From M0108 sp937862735 (GTDB lineage: Bacteria > Pseudomonadota > Gammaproteobacteria > Chromatiales > Chromatiaceae), in assembly GCA_937862735.1 (NCBI GenBank), contig CALMDH010000243.1:15760-79759 (forward strand): a stretch of DNA of 64,000 bases, written 5' to 3'. Under the pieces are notes generated by a model. That model was not told where the DNA came from. It was given only the letters and a program-made list of their open reading frames with translations, and did not search any database. Position numbers and translations under genes: made by a program. How positions within the stretch are numbered: the first letter of the stretch is position 1; each line of letters starts with the position of its first letter. Of the stretch, positions 6,882-16,021 are shown one piece after another.

Positions 6882-8789
6882 TCAGTCCTCGCCGGCGAAA
6901 TCCAGCAACGGGCGGATGGCGCCATTGAGGTCACCGGCGATGAACACCCGGTCCAGCAGCAGGTTGCCGAATTGGCAGCTAGGCTCTGGTAGCAGGGTGC
7001 AGGCGTGACAGGCGGCCCGGTTGAGCTGGCTCGGCCCCTGGCCTTCATGCTCGGCGCATACCGGGTCCAGAGAGCACCAGTCGGCATGGTCGAAGACGCT
7101 GGAGAGCAGGCGCAGAAAGCGGCTCGGCTCGGCCAGCTCCTCAAGTCCGCCGAGGGAGCCGGCCAGGTCCGGCACCGCAACATAGGCAAGGATGCCGGCC
7201 ATCGGCGCATCGCCCTCGGCGCAGTAGACGCGCTCGCGGATCGAGGCCGCCGGATAGCCGGCCTCTGCCTCCAGACGGCGGATCATCAGATGGGCCAGGG
7301 TGTGAAGCAGCAGGAAACGGGGCGTGATGGGCAAAGGCGGCTCGTTCACCAGCCTCAGTCCAGCACGCCGGAAGCGTTGGTCCATGGTCTCGGCGCGCTG
7401 GGCCAGCCCCTCTTGGCATTGCCAACGCCGCAATATCACCTCGTTGAGACTGAAGAAGATGCCTTCGCCGTAAAGCTCGATGGCCGGTAACCAGTCTTTG
7501 CTGTTGTCCAGATCCGCGGGCAACCAGCCGCTGCGCAGGGCCGCGGATCTCTCCTCCGTGTTTGGATGCAGGCCGTCATCAAAGCCCTGCTCGATACGGC
7601 TGAAGCCACGGAAGATGCGGACCTCGCGCAGCCGCCTCACCGCCACCAGCTGATTCACCGCACTTCGAACGGCGGCAGCCCGATTGGCCCTTTTGTCATG
7701 GATCGGCAGGGATCGCAAGCCGTCGGTCCGATGTTCGGTGATGAAGTCCGCGCCTTCATGCTGATCAGGAATCGGCACCGTCAGGGCGTGATACTCCTTC
7801 TCCGGCAACTGCCCGCGCGTGGCGGTTTGGCCATACAGGGGCCAGCCCTTTTCGATCTCCGCCAACGCCTCCTCCACCTGCCCCTCGGTGCAGCCGAACT
7901 CGTCGGACAGCTCCTTCAGCAGACTCAGGCGGGGCCTCCCTTCGCGAAATCGGTCGAACTTCCGTCGCGCGGCGCTGTTGCGATAGAGCCGATCCAGCAC
8001 GCTGCCACGTTCAATCTGGCATTCCGGCGGGATCACTGCTAGGGCCGATTGGACGGTTGGCAGATACAAGCGCGGGTCGCTGACCTCCAAGATCGAGAAC
8101 GGCTGCTTGCTCGGGATGCCGTGCCCGGCCTCCCGCTTCTGCCAGGGTTGCAGGCGGGTGTAGCGGCCATTGAGCAGCGGCTGGCCAGGGAGGAACGTGC
8201 TGGCGCGCTTACGGCAAGTCCGGCATTGCAGTTGCCATCTCCCAGTCGTTGGGTCTCGCTGAAGGAACAGTTCCGCGTTCGGATTGGTCTTGCGGCACTG
8301 CTGAGCCTCTTCCGCAGTGGGATGGGCGAGGAAATGCCACGGCACCTCCTGCAGGCCACCTTCCGGGTGCACGAGGACCCAGTCGACCTGGCGCAGCCGC
8401 GGTTGTGATTCACAACGCAGGCAACGGGGATCCTGGTCCTCCGCCGCCTCCCCGTCGCGTCGCGAATCCCAGGGTCGATGATGCAACAGGCCACAAGCCG
8501 GGCAGCGGGTCCAGGCCGGAAACCGCACCGCGGGTACGCAGATGCCGTCGACCATGTCCTTCTCCGACAGATGCGCCATCGGTGGCTGGCGCAGGGCCTT
8601 GTCATCGAGCCCCAGGGTTGCGCGCAACAGTTCCACGTACCACAGGGGCTCGCCGGCCGGTTCGCCCTGCTTGTCCGTCCAATAGCTGATGTCCATCACC
8701 GTGAACAGAACGTTTTCGGCCCGCACCAGGGCACCGACGCCGCTGTAGCCGAGCAGGTGGGACCAGCGTGTTGGGATATGCCGCTTCAC
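6882..8789 (-). CDS. drmB: DISARM DrmB-like protein (DUF1998, zinc-binding)
   Basis: The product is 635 residues. Its N-terminus (KRHIPTRWSHLLGYSGVGALV) matches the way DrmB proteins begin. Cysteine pairs at about C96/C99, C123/C126 and C189/C192 form probable zinc sites. The C-terminus has the DUF1998 signature: HTLAHLMIRRL, ERVYCAEG, a GSLGGLEEL turn, WCSLDPVC, and AACHACTLLP with a cluster of cysteines. In DISARM, DrmB partners the DrmA helicase in restricting incoming phage DNA. I moved the start from an ATG at 8846 to a GTG at 8789. That GTG overlaps the drmA stop as GTGA, matches the family N-terminus and avoids a 61-base overlap. Family assignment is from motif memory and is strong; the drmAB pairing reinforces it. 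Confidence 0.88.
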   Translation of the reverse strand: MKRHIPTRWSHLLGYSGVGALVRAENVLFTVMDISYWTDKQGEPAGEPLWYVELLRATLGLDDKALRQPPMAHLSEKDMVDGICVPAVRFPAWTRCPACGLLHHRPWDSRRDGEAAEDQDPRCLRCESQPRLRQVDWVLVHPEGGLQEVPWHFLAHPTAEEAQQCRKTNPNAELFLQRDPTTGRWQLQCRTCRKRASTFLPGQPLLNGRYTRLQPWQKREAGHGIPSKQPFSILEVSDPRLYLPTVQSALAVIPPECQIERGSVLDRLYRNSAARRKFDRFREGRPRLSLLKELSDEFGCTEGQVEEALAEIEKGWPLYGQTATRGQLPEKEYHALTVPIPDQHEGADFITEHRTDGLRSLPIHDKRANRAAAVRSAVNQLVAVRRLREVRIFRGFSRIEQGFDDGLHPNTEERSAALRSGWLPADLDNSKDWLPAIELYGEGIFFSLNEVILRRWQCQEGLAQRAETMDQRFRRAGLRLVNEPPLPITPRFLLLHTLAHLMIRRLEAEAGYPAASIRERVYCAEGDAPMAGILAYVAVPDLAGSLGGLEELAEPSRFLRLLSSVFDHADWCSLDPVCAEHEGQGPSQLNRAACHACTLLPEPSCQFGNLLLDRVFIAGDLNGAIRPLLDFAGED

Positions 8790-11700
8790 AAGATCCGAAT
8801 GACCGATGTATTTTCGACGTTGCGCATGTTGTGCAACGTCGGCCATTCACCTTTGTGCCGGTCGTCGTGGGCGTAGAGCAGACATAGGCCGCGCCTGTCG
8901 CGATTGGAACCCTTGTAGCAGAGGGCCTGCTCCTGCTTGGCGGCGCGTGCCGCCAAGGCGGCCCACTCTCTGACCAGGCGGTGGAGATCGGCCTCGGTCA
9001 CGTCGCCGCGCTCCGGGTCTGCGTCGCGGCAGCGTTGGATCAGCAGCTCGATGACCTTGGCCGTCTCGGGTTTGGTCGGGTCGAAGGACGCCGCGCGGGC
9101 GTTGGCGGTGAGGTCATCGCTCGCGTGGCGCACAGAAATCACCAGGGCGGCATGCAGGGCACGTCGACGGGCTTGATAGGTGAAGGGCGTGACGCTGGTG
9201 GGCTCGACAAAGCGGTAGAAGGCCTCGTGATAGGCGCGGAAGCTCTCGTAGTGGGACAAGCTGCGGGCCTGGTCACGGTAGTAGTTGGTGATGACGATGC
9301 CGGGCACGGCGCCACGGCCGACCCGGGAGCTGGCCTGGATGTATTCGGCGGTGGTCAGCGGCTGGCCGTTGATGATCATCGCCGCCAGCCGGGAGACGTC
9401 CAGTCCCACCGAGATCATGTTGGTCGCGAGGGCGAGGTCCAGGGCCTCGAGGTCGTCGCGGGATCGCGCCAGCCGCGCGAAGGCACGGGCGTTCTCGTCG
9501 GCAGACATGTGGCTGGTCAGGTGCGCGATCCGATCCGGCTCGACGAGTTGGCCGCGCCAGGGTTCGGGCCCCAGACCGGAGCCACCTTCGACGTCGGCGG
9601 GATCCTTTAGCTCCAGCCATTCTCGACGCAGGCGATCGATTCCATTCTCGATATCGCGCAGGGCATTACGGCTGACGCCGACGCCCTTCAGGCTGCCGTG
9701 GTAGATGAGAAGGGTCCACCAGGCATCGAGCAGGGCCTCGCGGTCGGCCGTTGCGTTGCCGAACAAGGCCTCCGGTGCGGCAAGCAGTGCGGCGGCGAGC
9801 GGTGCCAGGCAACGTTGGCGATTGCGGGCGGGGGCCAGATAGCCAATGTAGAGCCGGCCGGGCTTGTCGTCCGTGGCGGGCACGGTGCGGGAAAAATAAG
9901 CGTCTTCGGCATTCAGGCCCGGCGGCGGGAAGATCGCGGCCTCGCGGTCATCTTGACCATCGCCATAGAGCCGCTGGCGACCGTAGAGGCGCTCCACCTG
10001 CTCGGCGGCCATCCGGATGGTCGCGGTGGAGGCGACATATTTCGGGTGCATGCCGCGTGCCCGCAGCACGGTGTCCAGCCCGGCCTCGTACAGGCCGGCG
10101 ATGGAGCCCAAGGCGCTTGCAATCAGGTGCAGCTCGTCCTGGATGATCAGTTCTGGCGGCCGATTCCCGTCGCGACCGAAGAAGGCCGAGGTATCCTCCT
10201 CCCAGGCCAGGCGGGCGAACTTGTCGATGGTTGCGAGCAACAGGGTCGGAGGTGTCTTGTAGAGGGCTGAGTCGACGACATTGCAGGGCAGGAGGCCGTC
10301 GTCCGAGACACCGAACGCGCAATCGCGGTTCGTGCAGCGAAAGTGGAAGTGCTGGTCTCCGGCATCGAAGCCCTTACGCAGGTCAAGCGGCGATTCACAC
10401 CAGGGGCATTTCTCCAGCACCAGCAGGCTCGGCGGTTGGGTCTCCCGGTTCTCGATAGCCTGCTCCAAAAGTTGCTTGGCGTCCTCGAATCGGTTGGGGC
10501 TCAATGCTCCACCGACCCAGAGCCCTAGCGTGACGGGTTCGTCTCCGAGCAATTTGGGCTGCTCCCGGCGCATCAGTTCCATGGCGCAGATGAGCCGGGC
10601 GGCGCGCAGGAACTGGTCTTTAGTCAACAGCCGCAGGGTATAGCGCATGAGCACCGTGGTACCGCCGCCGCTGGCTTTGTAACGAAGCCGCCGATACCAG
10701 ATGACGAAGGCCATCAGTCCAAGATAAGCCTCGGTCTTGCCACCCCCAGTAGGGAACCAGATCAGGTCCAGGATATCGCGCTCCGGAGCGTCCTCGTCGG
10801 CCGCAGACTTGATGGCGAGCAGCAGGAAAGCGAGCTGGAATGGGCGCCAAGTCGGCGCCTTGTCATTGCGCTGTGCTTGCCGCTTCTTGGCGCCCCCTTG
10901 CATCAGGAATGCCTGGCGCATCTGGCGGGCCATCGCCAGATTGGCGAGGCCGAAGGCGCGAGCAGCAGTGTCGTCTTCACGAAGCAGGTCGACGCCGGCC
11001 TGCATACGTTCGGCGGCCCGACGCATGCGCGCCACCACGCGCTCGCCGCTGGGTCTCAGGTCGGGACCAAGGGTCGCGCACTCTGCCTGTTGTGCATCGA
11101 TCCATTGACCATAGCAAGCGACGAAGCGGTCAAGCGCGGCGCAGATCGCATCCCGATGCGTGAGAATGCCTGCCAGGTCATCGACCCTCAGTGCGGCGCC
11201 ATCCGCCTTGCCCGCCTCCGGATCGACCCTGGGCACCTCCACGCAGGGCAGGAATTCGGTGCGGATGCTAGTGACCCGACCATCCGTCAGGCTCCAATCC
11301 ACAGCGGCACCGTGGCCGACCGCATAGATGACATGATTGCGATAGCGCAGCTCCAGCTCACGCTCCTCGTCGCTCAACAATGCCAGGTCCGTGCGCGGAT
11401 AAGGGCCGACAATGCCTTTAAGTACCTGGCACGTAAGTTCGACCCCAAACAAGGCGCTTGCATCAGCATGCTGCTCGTCGCGTCTGTCGCCGGGTCCGCC
11501 ACCGGTACCTGCGTCGTCGATGCGCTGGGTATTGCTAAGGGAGATAGTGACGAGCCAACCATTGATTTGGCGGCGCCACAGGACGAACAGCTCGGCCCGG
11601 CCGTCGAAGACTGGTTGGCGCAGTGGCGGACTCCGGGGGCAAGTCGGTGCGGCGATGGTAATGGCCTCATTGCCGCCGCTGCCGAACGGCCTTGGCATCC

Positions 11701-12127
11701 AGGTCTCGGAGGTGAATCTTCCGGCGGCATCGCGCTCCTCACCGCGGTCGTAAACGACCGCCGCCGGGATCAGCTGGATCTCGACCATCTCGCCATGGAC
11801 GAAAAACGAAAACCCCACCGAGGAGGGTGGTACGACCCTGCGCTTGGGCCGGCTGAGACCGGTGGCCTCGGCGCCATCTCCGTCTCCATCCTTTTCGCCT
11901 GCTAGGGAATCCTCGTCTTCGCTGTCCGGATCAGCCGGATCGAGACCGGTGTCGTCGTTGGATACCGGGAATAAAATGCCGGTCTGGTAGCGATCGAGGG
12001 GGCGAATGCCGCGCAGTTCTTGCCATCCGGAGGGTGGGCTACCGTCCCTAGACCTTGCGTCAGTCTCGGGGCCGATTAGACACTGGCGAAGCCAGTCGTA
12101 CACTCTCTGACGTGATTCACGGTTCAT
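8786..12127 (-). CDS. drmA: DISARM DrmA-like helicase
   Basis: The 1113-residue product is a superfamily 2-type helicase with Walker A PTGGGKTE (459-466), a DELH box (664-667), STAT (700-703) and a motif VI QASSRVGRG. A zinc-ribbon-like insert (CPWC at 574-577, then C598 and C603) sits between the Walker A and DELH motifs. The ending (WPTLHNMRNVENTSVIRI) is characteristic of DrmA, the conserved helicase of DISARM anti-phage systems. An acidic stretch lies at residues 58-87. DrmA is thought to act on DNA together with DrmB, whose gene follows with a four-base overlap. This is the first gene of the operon; upstream is a gene-poor AT-richer spacer. No methyltransferase (drmMI/MII), drmC or drmD/E accompanies it here. 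Confidence 0.9.
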   Translation of the reverse strand: MNRESRQRVYDWLRQCLIGPETDARSRDGSPPSGWQELRGIRPLDRYQTGILFPVSNDDTGLDPADPDSEDEDSLAGEKDGDGDGAEATGLSRPKRRVVPPSSVGFSFFVHGEMVEIQLIPAAVVYDRGEERDAAGRFTSETWMPRPFGSGGNEAITIAAPTCPRSPPLRQPVFDGRAELFVLWRRQINGWLVTISLSNTQRIDDAGTGGGPGDRRDEQHADASALFGVELTCQVLKGIVGPYPRTDLALLSDEERELELRYRNHVIYAVGHGAAVDWSLTDGRVTSIRTEFLPCVEVPRVDPEAGKADGAALRVDDLAGILTHRDAICAALDRFVACYGQWIDAQQAECATLGPDLRPSGERVVARMRRAAERMQAGVDLLREDDTAARAFGLANLAMARQMRQAFLMQGGAKKRQAQRNDKAPTWRPFQLAFLLLAIKSAADEDAPERDILDLIWFPTGGGKTEAYLGLMAFVIWYRRLRYKASGGGTTVLMRYTLRLLTKDQFLRAARLICAMELMRREQPKLLGDEPVTLGLWVGGALSPNRFEDAKQLLEQAIENRETQPPSLLVLEKCPWCESPLDLRKGFDAGDQHFHFRCTNRDCAFGVSDDGLLPCNVVDSALYKTPPTLLLATIDKFARLAWEEDTSAFFGRDGNRPPELIIQDELHLIASALGSIAGLYEAGLDTVLRARGMHPKYVASTATIRMAAEQVERLYGRQRLYGDGQDDREAAIFPPPGLNAEDAYFSRTVPATDDKPGRLYIGYLAPARNRQRCLAPLAAALLAAPEALFGNATADREALLDAWWTLLIYHGSLKGVGVSRNALRDIENGIDRLRREWLELKDPADVEGGSGLGPEPWRGQLVEPDRIAHLTSHMSADENARAFARLARSRDDLEALDLALATNMISVGLDVSRLAAMIINGQPLTTAEYIQASSRVGRGAVPGIVITNYYRDQARSLSHYESFRAYHEAFYRFVEPTSVTPFTYQARRRALHAALVISVRHASDDLTANARAASFDPTKPETAKVIELLIQRCRDADPERGDVTEADLHRLVREWAALAARAAKQEQALCYKGSNRDRRGLCLLYAHDDRHKGEWPTLHNMRNVENTSVIRIL

Positions 12128-13101
12128 GGATCATTCACATGGCATATCCGACGAATCTTCCAAACGCCAGTCCGGTAGTTCCTATTCGGCATCAACAGGT
12201 TGGGAGGAAAAAGGAAGATGGCTTACTGGCTGCAGCGTGAGCCAATGAAAAATCAATCAGAAATAACTTGAAGTTAAGTGACCTAATGCCGCCCGTCAAG
12301 ACGTCCTAGCACTTTCTAATGCCTAACAAGCGTTGGCTCTTTGAGCGACTTTTCTTTTTTTGGAGAGATGGGCTGTACTTGGTCTGGAAGATCGGTCTGG
12401 CGATGCCCGGCAGGGCGGCCCGATCGCGGCTGCGGGTGCTAGCGCTTGCGCGTCTAGGTGGGAGACGAGCTACTCAATAACCACTGGAGCTTGGATTCTG
12501 GCCATGATACGCACGGACCCACCATAGGTCGGGCAGGTCTCTATCTGGATACCCAAGACCCGTTTGAGGCGTTGCGCCCAACTCATCGCGGGAGGCCATT
12601 CTGCAAGTAGAGGTTGACTCATGCTCTGAGCATAGTGCCCAAACCGACGATGAAATCAGAAGGGCTTGGAGCGGAGATGCGCGTTGTGGTCTCTGAACAG
12701 CCAATAGCCGATTGCCTTGCGCTCTAAGCGCCGAAGTCAATGACCGCTTCATGATCCACAGCCGACGGCCTTAGACAAGGTGTCTATGTCCGAACTTGGA
12801 ACTAAAGGGTCACAACAAACAGCTTGATGAGCGTTCGCTATCAGTGAAGATGACAATAGGCATCGATTCATCCTTTTGCACAGGGTCGCTCAGCTGTTAT
12901 GTGTAGCAGGTTATTCAAGTTATGGGTGTTACAGCGAAAGTCTGGCAGGCTGCCAGGTCTACGGCCTCCAAGGTAAAGGTGACAACTGCGCGCTGAGCAC
13001 TAGGCAAAACAGGCTGGAGTCACTACTTTAATACCCATGGCCTCCCGGGTGGAGGCTGGATTCCGCTTCATCCCAACCCCTGCCAAGAGGATCTCCCGAT
13101 C
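12128..13101. other. Gene-poor spacer of about 970 bases, possible remnants
   Basis: This is the longest stretch without a convincing gene. It is visibly richer in A and T than its neighbours (for example 12241-12370). Short fragments on the plus strand around 12530-12690 look protein-like in two different frames: a piece reading LDTQDPFEALRP, and one reading EILQ-like then EHSAQTDDEIRRAW, ending in TGA near 12693. That would fit a decayed, frameshifted gene, but I cannot name it. A 92-codon minus frame at 12474-12752 has no ribosome site or family look and is probably chance. No integrase, tRNA or terminal repeats were seen. The spacer could mark the edge of an acquired defence island. Confidence 0.45.
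12264..12276. promoter_or_regulatory. 13-base perfect palindrome upstream of drmA
   Basis: TAACTTGAAGTTA is a perfect inverted repeat about a central G, 137 bases upstream of the drmA start. It lies in the AT-rich part of the spacer, where a promoter or operator would be expected. No regulator gene is adjacent, and no good -35/-10 pair was identified, so a regulatory role is only a possibility. Confidence 0.3.
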
Positions 13102-13527
13102 ATGAACTGGAAAGAACAACTCGATAAGGCCGTGGCCGCCGTCAAGGAGGCCGCCTCCAGCGAGAAGGCCCAGGAACTCGCCGCCAAGGCCAAGGCCACC
13201 GCGGCGGTGGTGGTGGACAAGGTCAAGAGCGGCGCCGTCGATGCCGCCGATGCCCTGGTGGAGGCCAACCGCGACCCCTCCGCCCTGCGGGTGCAGTTCC
13301 TGAACGCCGATCTCAGCATCCTCTCCCCCGCCGAGGGGATCTCCATCAGCCGGCCCGATGCCGCGACCCTGGTGGTCGCCGATGGCCAGGGTAACGGCCT
13401 GGTGATCAACGCCGCCGCTGATCCGGCCTACGTCGCCGAGATGATCGGCTCGGTCACCCGGTTGAACGGCAATACCTTCGATCTGGGCACCGAGGATGGC
13501 GTCAACGTCGTCGTGACCAAGTTCTGA
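13102..13527 (+). CDS. Small hypothetical protein with helical N-terminus
   Basis: The product is 141 residues in two parts. Residues 1-55 are Ala/Lys/Glu-rich (KEQLDKAVAAVKEAASSEKA) and should form a long amphipathic helix or coiled coil. Residues about 60-141 are beta-rich (LRVQFLNADLSILSPAEG, ATLVVADGQGNGLVI). No signal peptide or membrane segment is seen, and no family was recognised. The ATG at 13102 is preceded by GAGGATCT, a serviceable ribosome site. It converges with pnp, and a strong bidirectional hairpin terminator lies between them. The gene stands alone between the gene-poor spacer and the nus operon. Confidence 0.8.
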   Translation: MNWKEQLDKAVAAVKEAASSEKAQELAAKAKATAAVVVDKVKSGAVDAADALVEANRDPSALRVQFLNADLSILSPAEGISISRPDAATLVVADGQGNGLVINAAADPAYVAEMIGSVTRLNGNTFDLGTEDGVNVVVTKF

Positions 13528-13641
13528 ACTGCCGCACGTCCCGCCTGAGAGCACCCGCGCCGGATAATCCGGTGCTTTTGCGAGGGCCACGCCCAGTTCA
13601 GCGGCCATCGTCTCTAATTCCCACGTAACCGAGGAAAGTGC

Positions 13642-13666
13642 AAAAGGGGCCTGATGGCCCCTTTTT
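13642..13666. terminator. Bidirectional rho-independent terminator
   Basis: AAAAGGGGCC-TGAT-GGCCCCTTTTT forms a ten-pair hairpin with an A-run on one side and a T-run on the other. It lies between the convergent hypothetical gene (ends 13527) and pnp (ends 13693), so it can terminate both. Confidence 0.9.
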
Positions 13667-13692
13667 CACCGCTAAAGATTTATGGCTGGCGA

Positions 13693-15780
13693 TCAGGCCT
13701 GATCGATGGCCTTCATGCTCAGGCGGATGCGGCCCTGCTTGTCCACCTCCAGGACCTTGACGCGGACGACGTCACCCTCCGCCAGCTTGTCGCTGACGTT
13801 CTGGACGCGCTCGTCGCTGATCTGGGAGATGTGCACCAGCCCATCGCGGCCCGGGAGGATGGTGACGAAGGCACCAAAGTCCATAAGCCGCGCCACCCGG
13901 CCCTCGTAGATCGCGCCCACTTCGACGTCGGCGGTGATGAGGGCGATGCGGCGCTTGGCCTCCTCGCCGGCGCTCTTGACCACGGAGAAGATCTTCACCA
14001 GGCCATTGTCGTTGATGTCGATGGTGGCCCCGGTCTCCTCGGTGATGGCGCGGATGACGGAGCCGCCCTTGCCGATGACGTCGCGGATCTTCTCCGGGTG
14101 GATCCTGAACTCGATGATGCGCGGGGCGTGCTCGGACATCTCGGCGCGGTGGGCGCCGATGACCTTGTTCATCTCGCCGAGGATGTGCAGCCGTCCCTCC
14201 TTGGCCTGGGCCAGGGCCTGCTCCATGATCTCCTTGGTGATGCCCTCAATCTTGATGTCCATCTGCAGGGCGTTGATGCCAGTAGCGGTGCCGGCGACCT
14301 TGAAGTCCATGTCGCCCAGGTGGTCCTCGTCGCCCATGATGTCGGTGAGGACGGCGAAACGGTCACCCTCCTTGATCAGGCCCATGGCCACGCCGGCCAC
14401 GGCGCCCTTGATGGGCACGCCGGCATCCATCAGCGACAGGCTGGTGCCGCAGACGCTGGCCATGGAGCTGGAACCGTTGGACTCGGTGATCTCGGAGACC
14501 ACGCGCACCGAGTAGGGGAACTCGTCGATGTTGGGCATGCAGGCGAGGATGCCGCGCTTGGCCAGGCGCCCGTGGCCGATCTCCCGGCGCTTGGGACTGC
14601 CGATGCGGCCGATCTCGCCGACGCAGAAGGGCGGGAAGTTGTAGTGGAGCATGAAGGGTTCCTTCCGCTCCCCCTCCAGGGCGTCGATGATCTGGGAGTC
14701 GCGCTCGGTGCCGAGGGTGGTGACCACCAGGGCCTGGGTCTCGCCGCGGGTGAAGAGGGCGGAACCATGGGTGCGCGGCAGGACGCCGGTGCGGATAGTG
14801 ATGGGGCGGACGGTCCGAGTGTCGCGGCCGTCGATGCGTGGCTCGCCGGCCAGGATCCGGCCACGAACGATCTGGCTCTCCAGCCTTTCGATGGCGCCGT
14901 AGACCTGGGGTTGGGTCCAGGTGGTGCCCTCGCCGCTCAGCTCGGCGTAGAGCTCGGTGCGGATGGCGTCCAGGGCCTCGTAGCGGGCCATCTTTTCCTT
15001 GATGCGATAGGCCTCACCCAAGCGCTCGGCGGCGATGGCCTCGACGGCGGCGGCCAGGGCCGGGTTGGTCTCGGCCGGGGTCCAGGCCAGGGGCTTCTTG
15101 TTGACCTCGGCGGCCAGCTCGCGAATGGCCTGGATGGCCACCTGCATCTGCTCATGGCCGAAGAGCACGGCGCCGAGCATGACCTCCTCCGACAGGCCCC
15201 GGGCCTCGGACTCGACCATCAGGACGGCGTGCTCGGTCCCGGCGACGATCAGGTCCAGATCGCTGTCGGGGCCCAGGCCGACGACGGCAGGGTTGAGGAG
15301 GTATTCGCCGTTCTTGTAGCCCACCCGCGCGGCGGCGATGGGGCCGTTGAAGGGCGCGCCGGAGATGGCCAGGGCCGCCGAGGCGCCGATCATGGCCGGC
15401 ACCTCCGGGTTGACGGCGGGATTGAGGGACTTGACCGTGGCGATGATCTGCACCTCGCGGCCAAAGCCCTCGGCGAAGAGGGGACGGATCGGCCGATCGA
15501 TAAGGCGCGAGGTGAGGATCTCGTTCTCGCTCGGGCGCCCCTCGCGGCGGAAGAAGCCGCCGGGGATGCGGCCCGCGGCGTAGGTCTTCTCCTGATAGTC
15601 CACGGTCAGGGGCAGGAAGTCCTTGATCTCGGTGGCACGTTTGTCGATGACCACGGTCACCAGGACCACGGTGTCATCGACGTTGATCAGCACGGCGCCA
15701 TCGGCCTGGCGGGCGATCTCGCCCGTCTCCAGGGTCACGGTCTGGGCGCCGAATTGGAAGGTTTTTTTGATGGGAGTCAC
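13693..15780 (-). CDS. pnp: Polyribonucleotide nucleotidyltransferase (PNPase)
   Basis: The enzyme degrades RNA 3' to 5' by phosphorolysis and is part of the degradosome in gammaproteobacteria. The 695-residue product has the full family layout: two RNase PH-like domains (first from FQFGAQTVTLETGEIARQ, second from GRDTRTVRPITIRTGVLPR), then a KH domain (VIGKGGSVIRAITEETGA, about 560-580). A C-terminal S1 domain follows (YEGRVARLMDFGAFV, ending RIRLSMK). The start is a GTG at 15780 with GAGG eight bases upstream. It is the last gene of the minus-strand nus operon, after rpsO and a structured 241-base spacer, the usual gammaproteobacterial order. It ends shortly before a bidirectional terminator. 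Confidence 0.98.
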   Translation of the reverse strand: MTPIKKTFQFGAQTVTLETGEIARQADGAVLINVDDTVVLVTVVIDKRATEIKDFLPLTVDYQEKTYAAGRIPGGFFRREGRPSENEILTSRLIDRPIRPLFAEGFGREVQIIATVKSLNPAVNPEVPAMIGASAALAISGAPFNGPIAAARVGYKNGEYLLNPAVVGLGPDSDLDLIVAGTEHAVLMVESEARGLSEEVMLGAVLFGHEQMQVAIQAIRELAAEVNKKPLAWTPAETNPALAAAVEAIAAERLGEAYRIKEKMARYEALDAIRTELYAELSGEGTTWTQPQVYGAIERLESQIVRGRILAGEPRIDGRDTRTVRPITIRTGVLPRTHGSALFTRGETQALVVTTLGTERDSQIIDALEGERKEPFMLHYNFPPFCVGEIGRIGSPKRREIGHGRLAKRGILACMPNIDEFPYSVRVVSEITESNGSSSMASVCGTSLSLMDAGVPIKGAVAGVAMGLIKEGDRFAVLTDIMGDEDHLGDMDFKVAGTATGINALQMDIKIEGITKEIMEQALAQAKEGRLHILGEMNKVIGAHRAEMSEHAPRIIEFRIHPEKIRDVIGKGGSVIRAITEETGATIDINDNGLVKIFSVVKSAGEEAKRRIALITADVEVGAIYEGRVARLMDFGAFVTILPGRDGLVHISQISDERVQNVSDKLAEGDVVRVKVLEVDKQGRIRLSMKAIDQA

Positions 15781-15890
15781 TGGGGGTTCCTCGGGGCTGG
15801 TGCGGGCCGGGACGCGGGGCCCGAATGGAGCGGCCTGAAGGCGCCGGCGCGGAGCGGGCCAACGCCAAACGGGTTGCCGCCGGGCGGCAC

Positions 15891-15956
15891 CCGGGGGCCT
15901 GGCCCCCGGTGGCGCGCCGAGCTAGGAGGTGAACACCTCCCCGCGCCAGCGCGGGG
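15891..15956 (-). promoter_or_regulatory. Three consecutive hairpins in the rpsO-pnp spacer
   Basis: The spacer holds three perfect inverted repeats in a row: CCGGGGGCC/GGCCCCCGG (15891-15909), GGAGGTG/CACCTCC (15925-15940) and CCCCGCGC/GCGCGGGG (15939-15956). None has a following T-run on the minus strand, so they are not simple terminators. In E. coli the rpsO-pnp junction carries an RNase III-cut hairpin through which PNPase limits its own synthesis. A similar role is plausible here from position alone. The last two repeats abut and share two bases, so they cannot both be fully paired. Confidence 0.5.
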
Positions 15957-16021
15957 GGTGCGAGAGACGGCAGGTCCAACGCCGGTGATCCCGGCGTCGG
16001 AACGGAGCCCTGACAAGCGGC

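Noticed and set aside
12319..12345. An integron attC-like half site (GCCTAACAAGCG)
   Set aside because: No matching GTTRRRY partner lies within attC distance; the nearest GTTATG lies about 575 bases away. No integrase or cassette genes are present.
12474..12752. 92-codon minus-strand open frame in the spacer
   Set aside because: It has no ribosome site, no domain-like pattern, and an amino-acid mix typical of random GC-rich frames.
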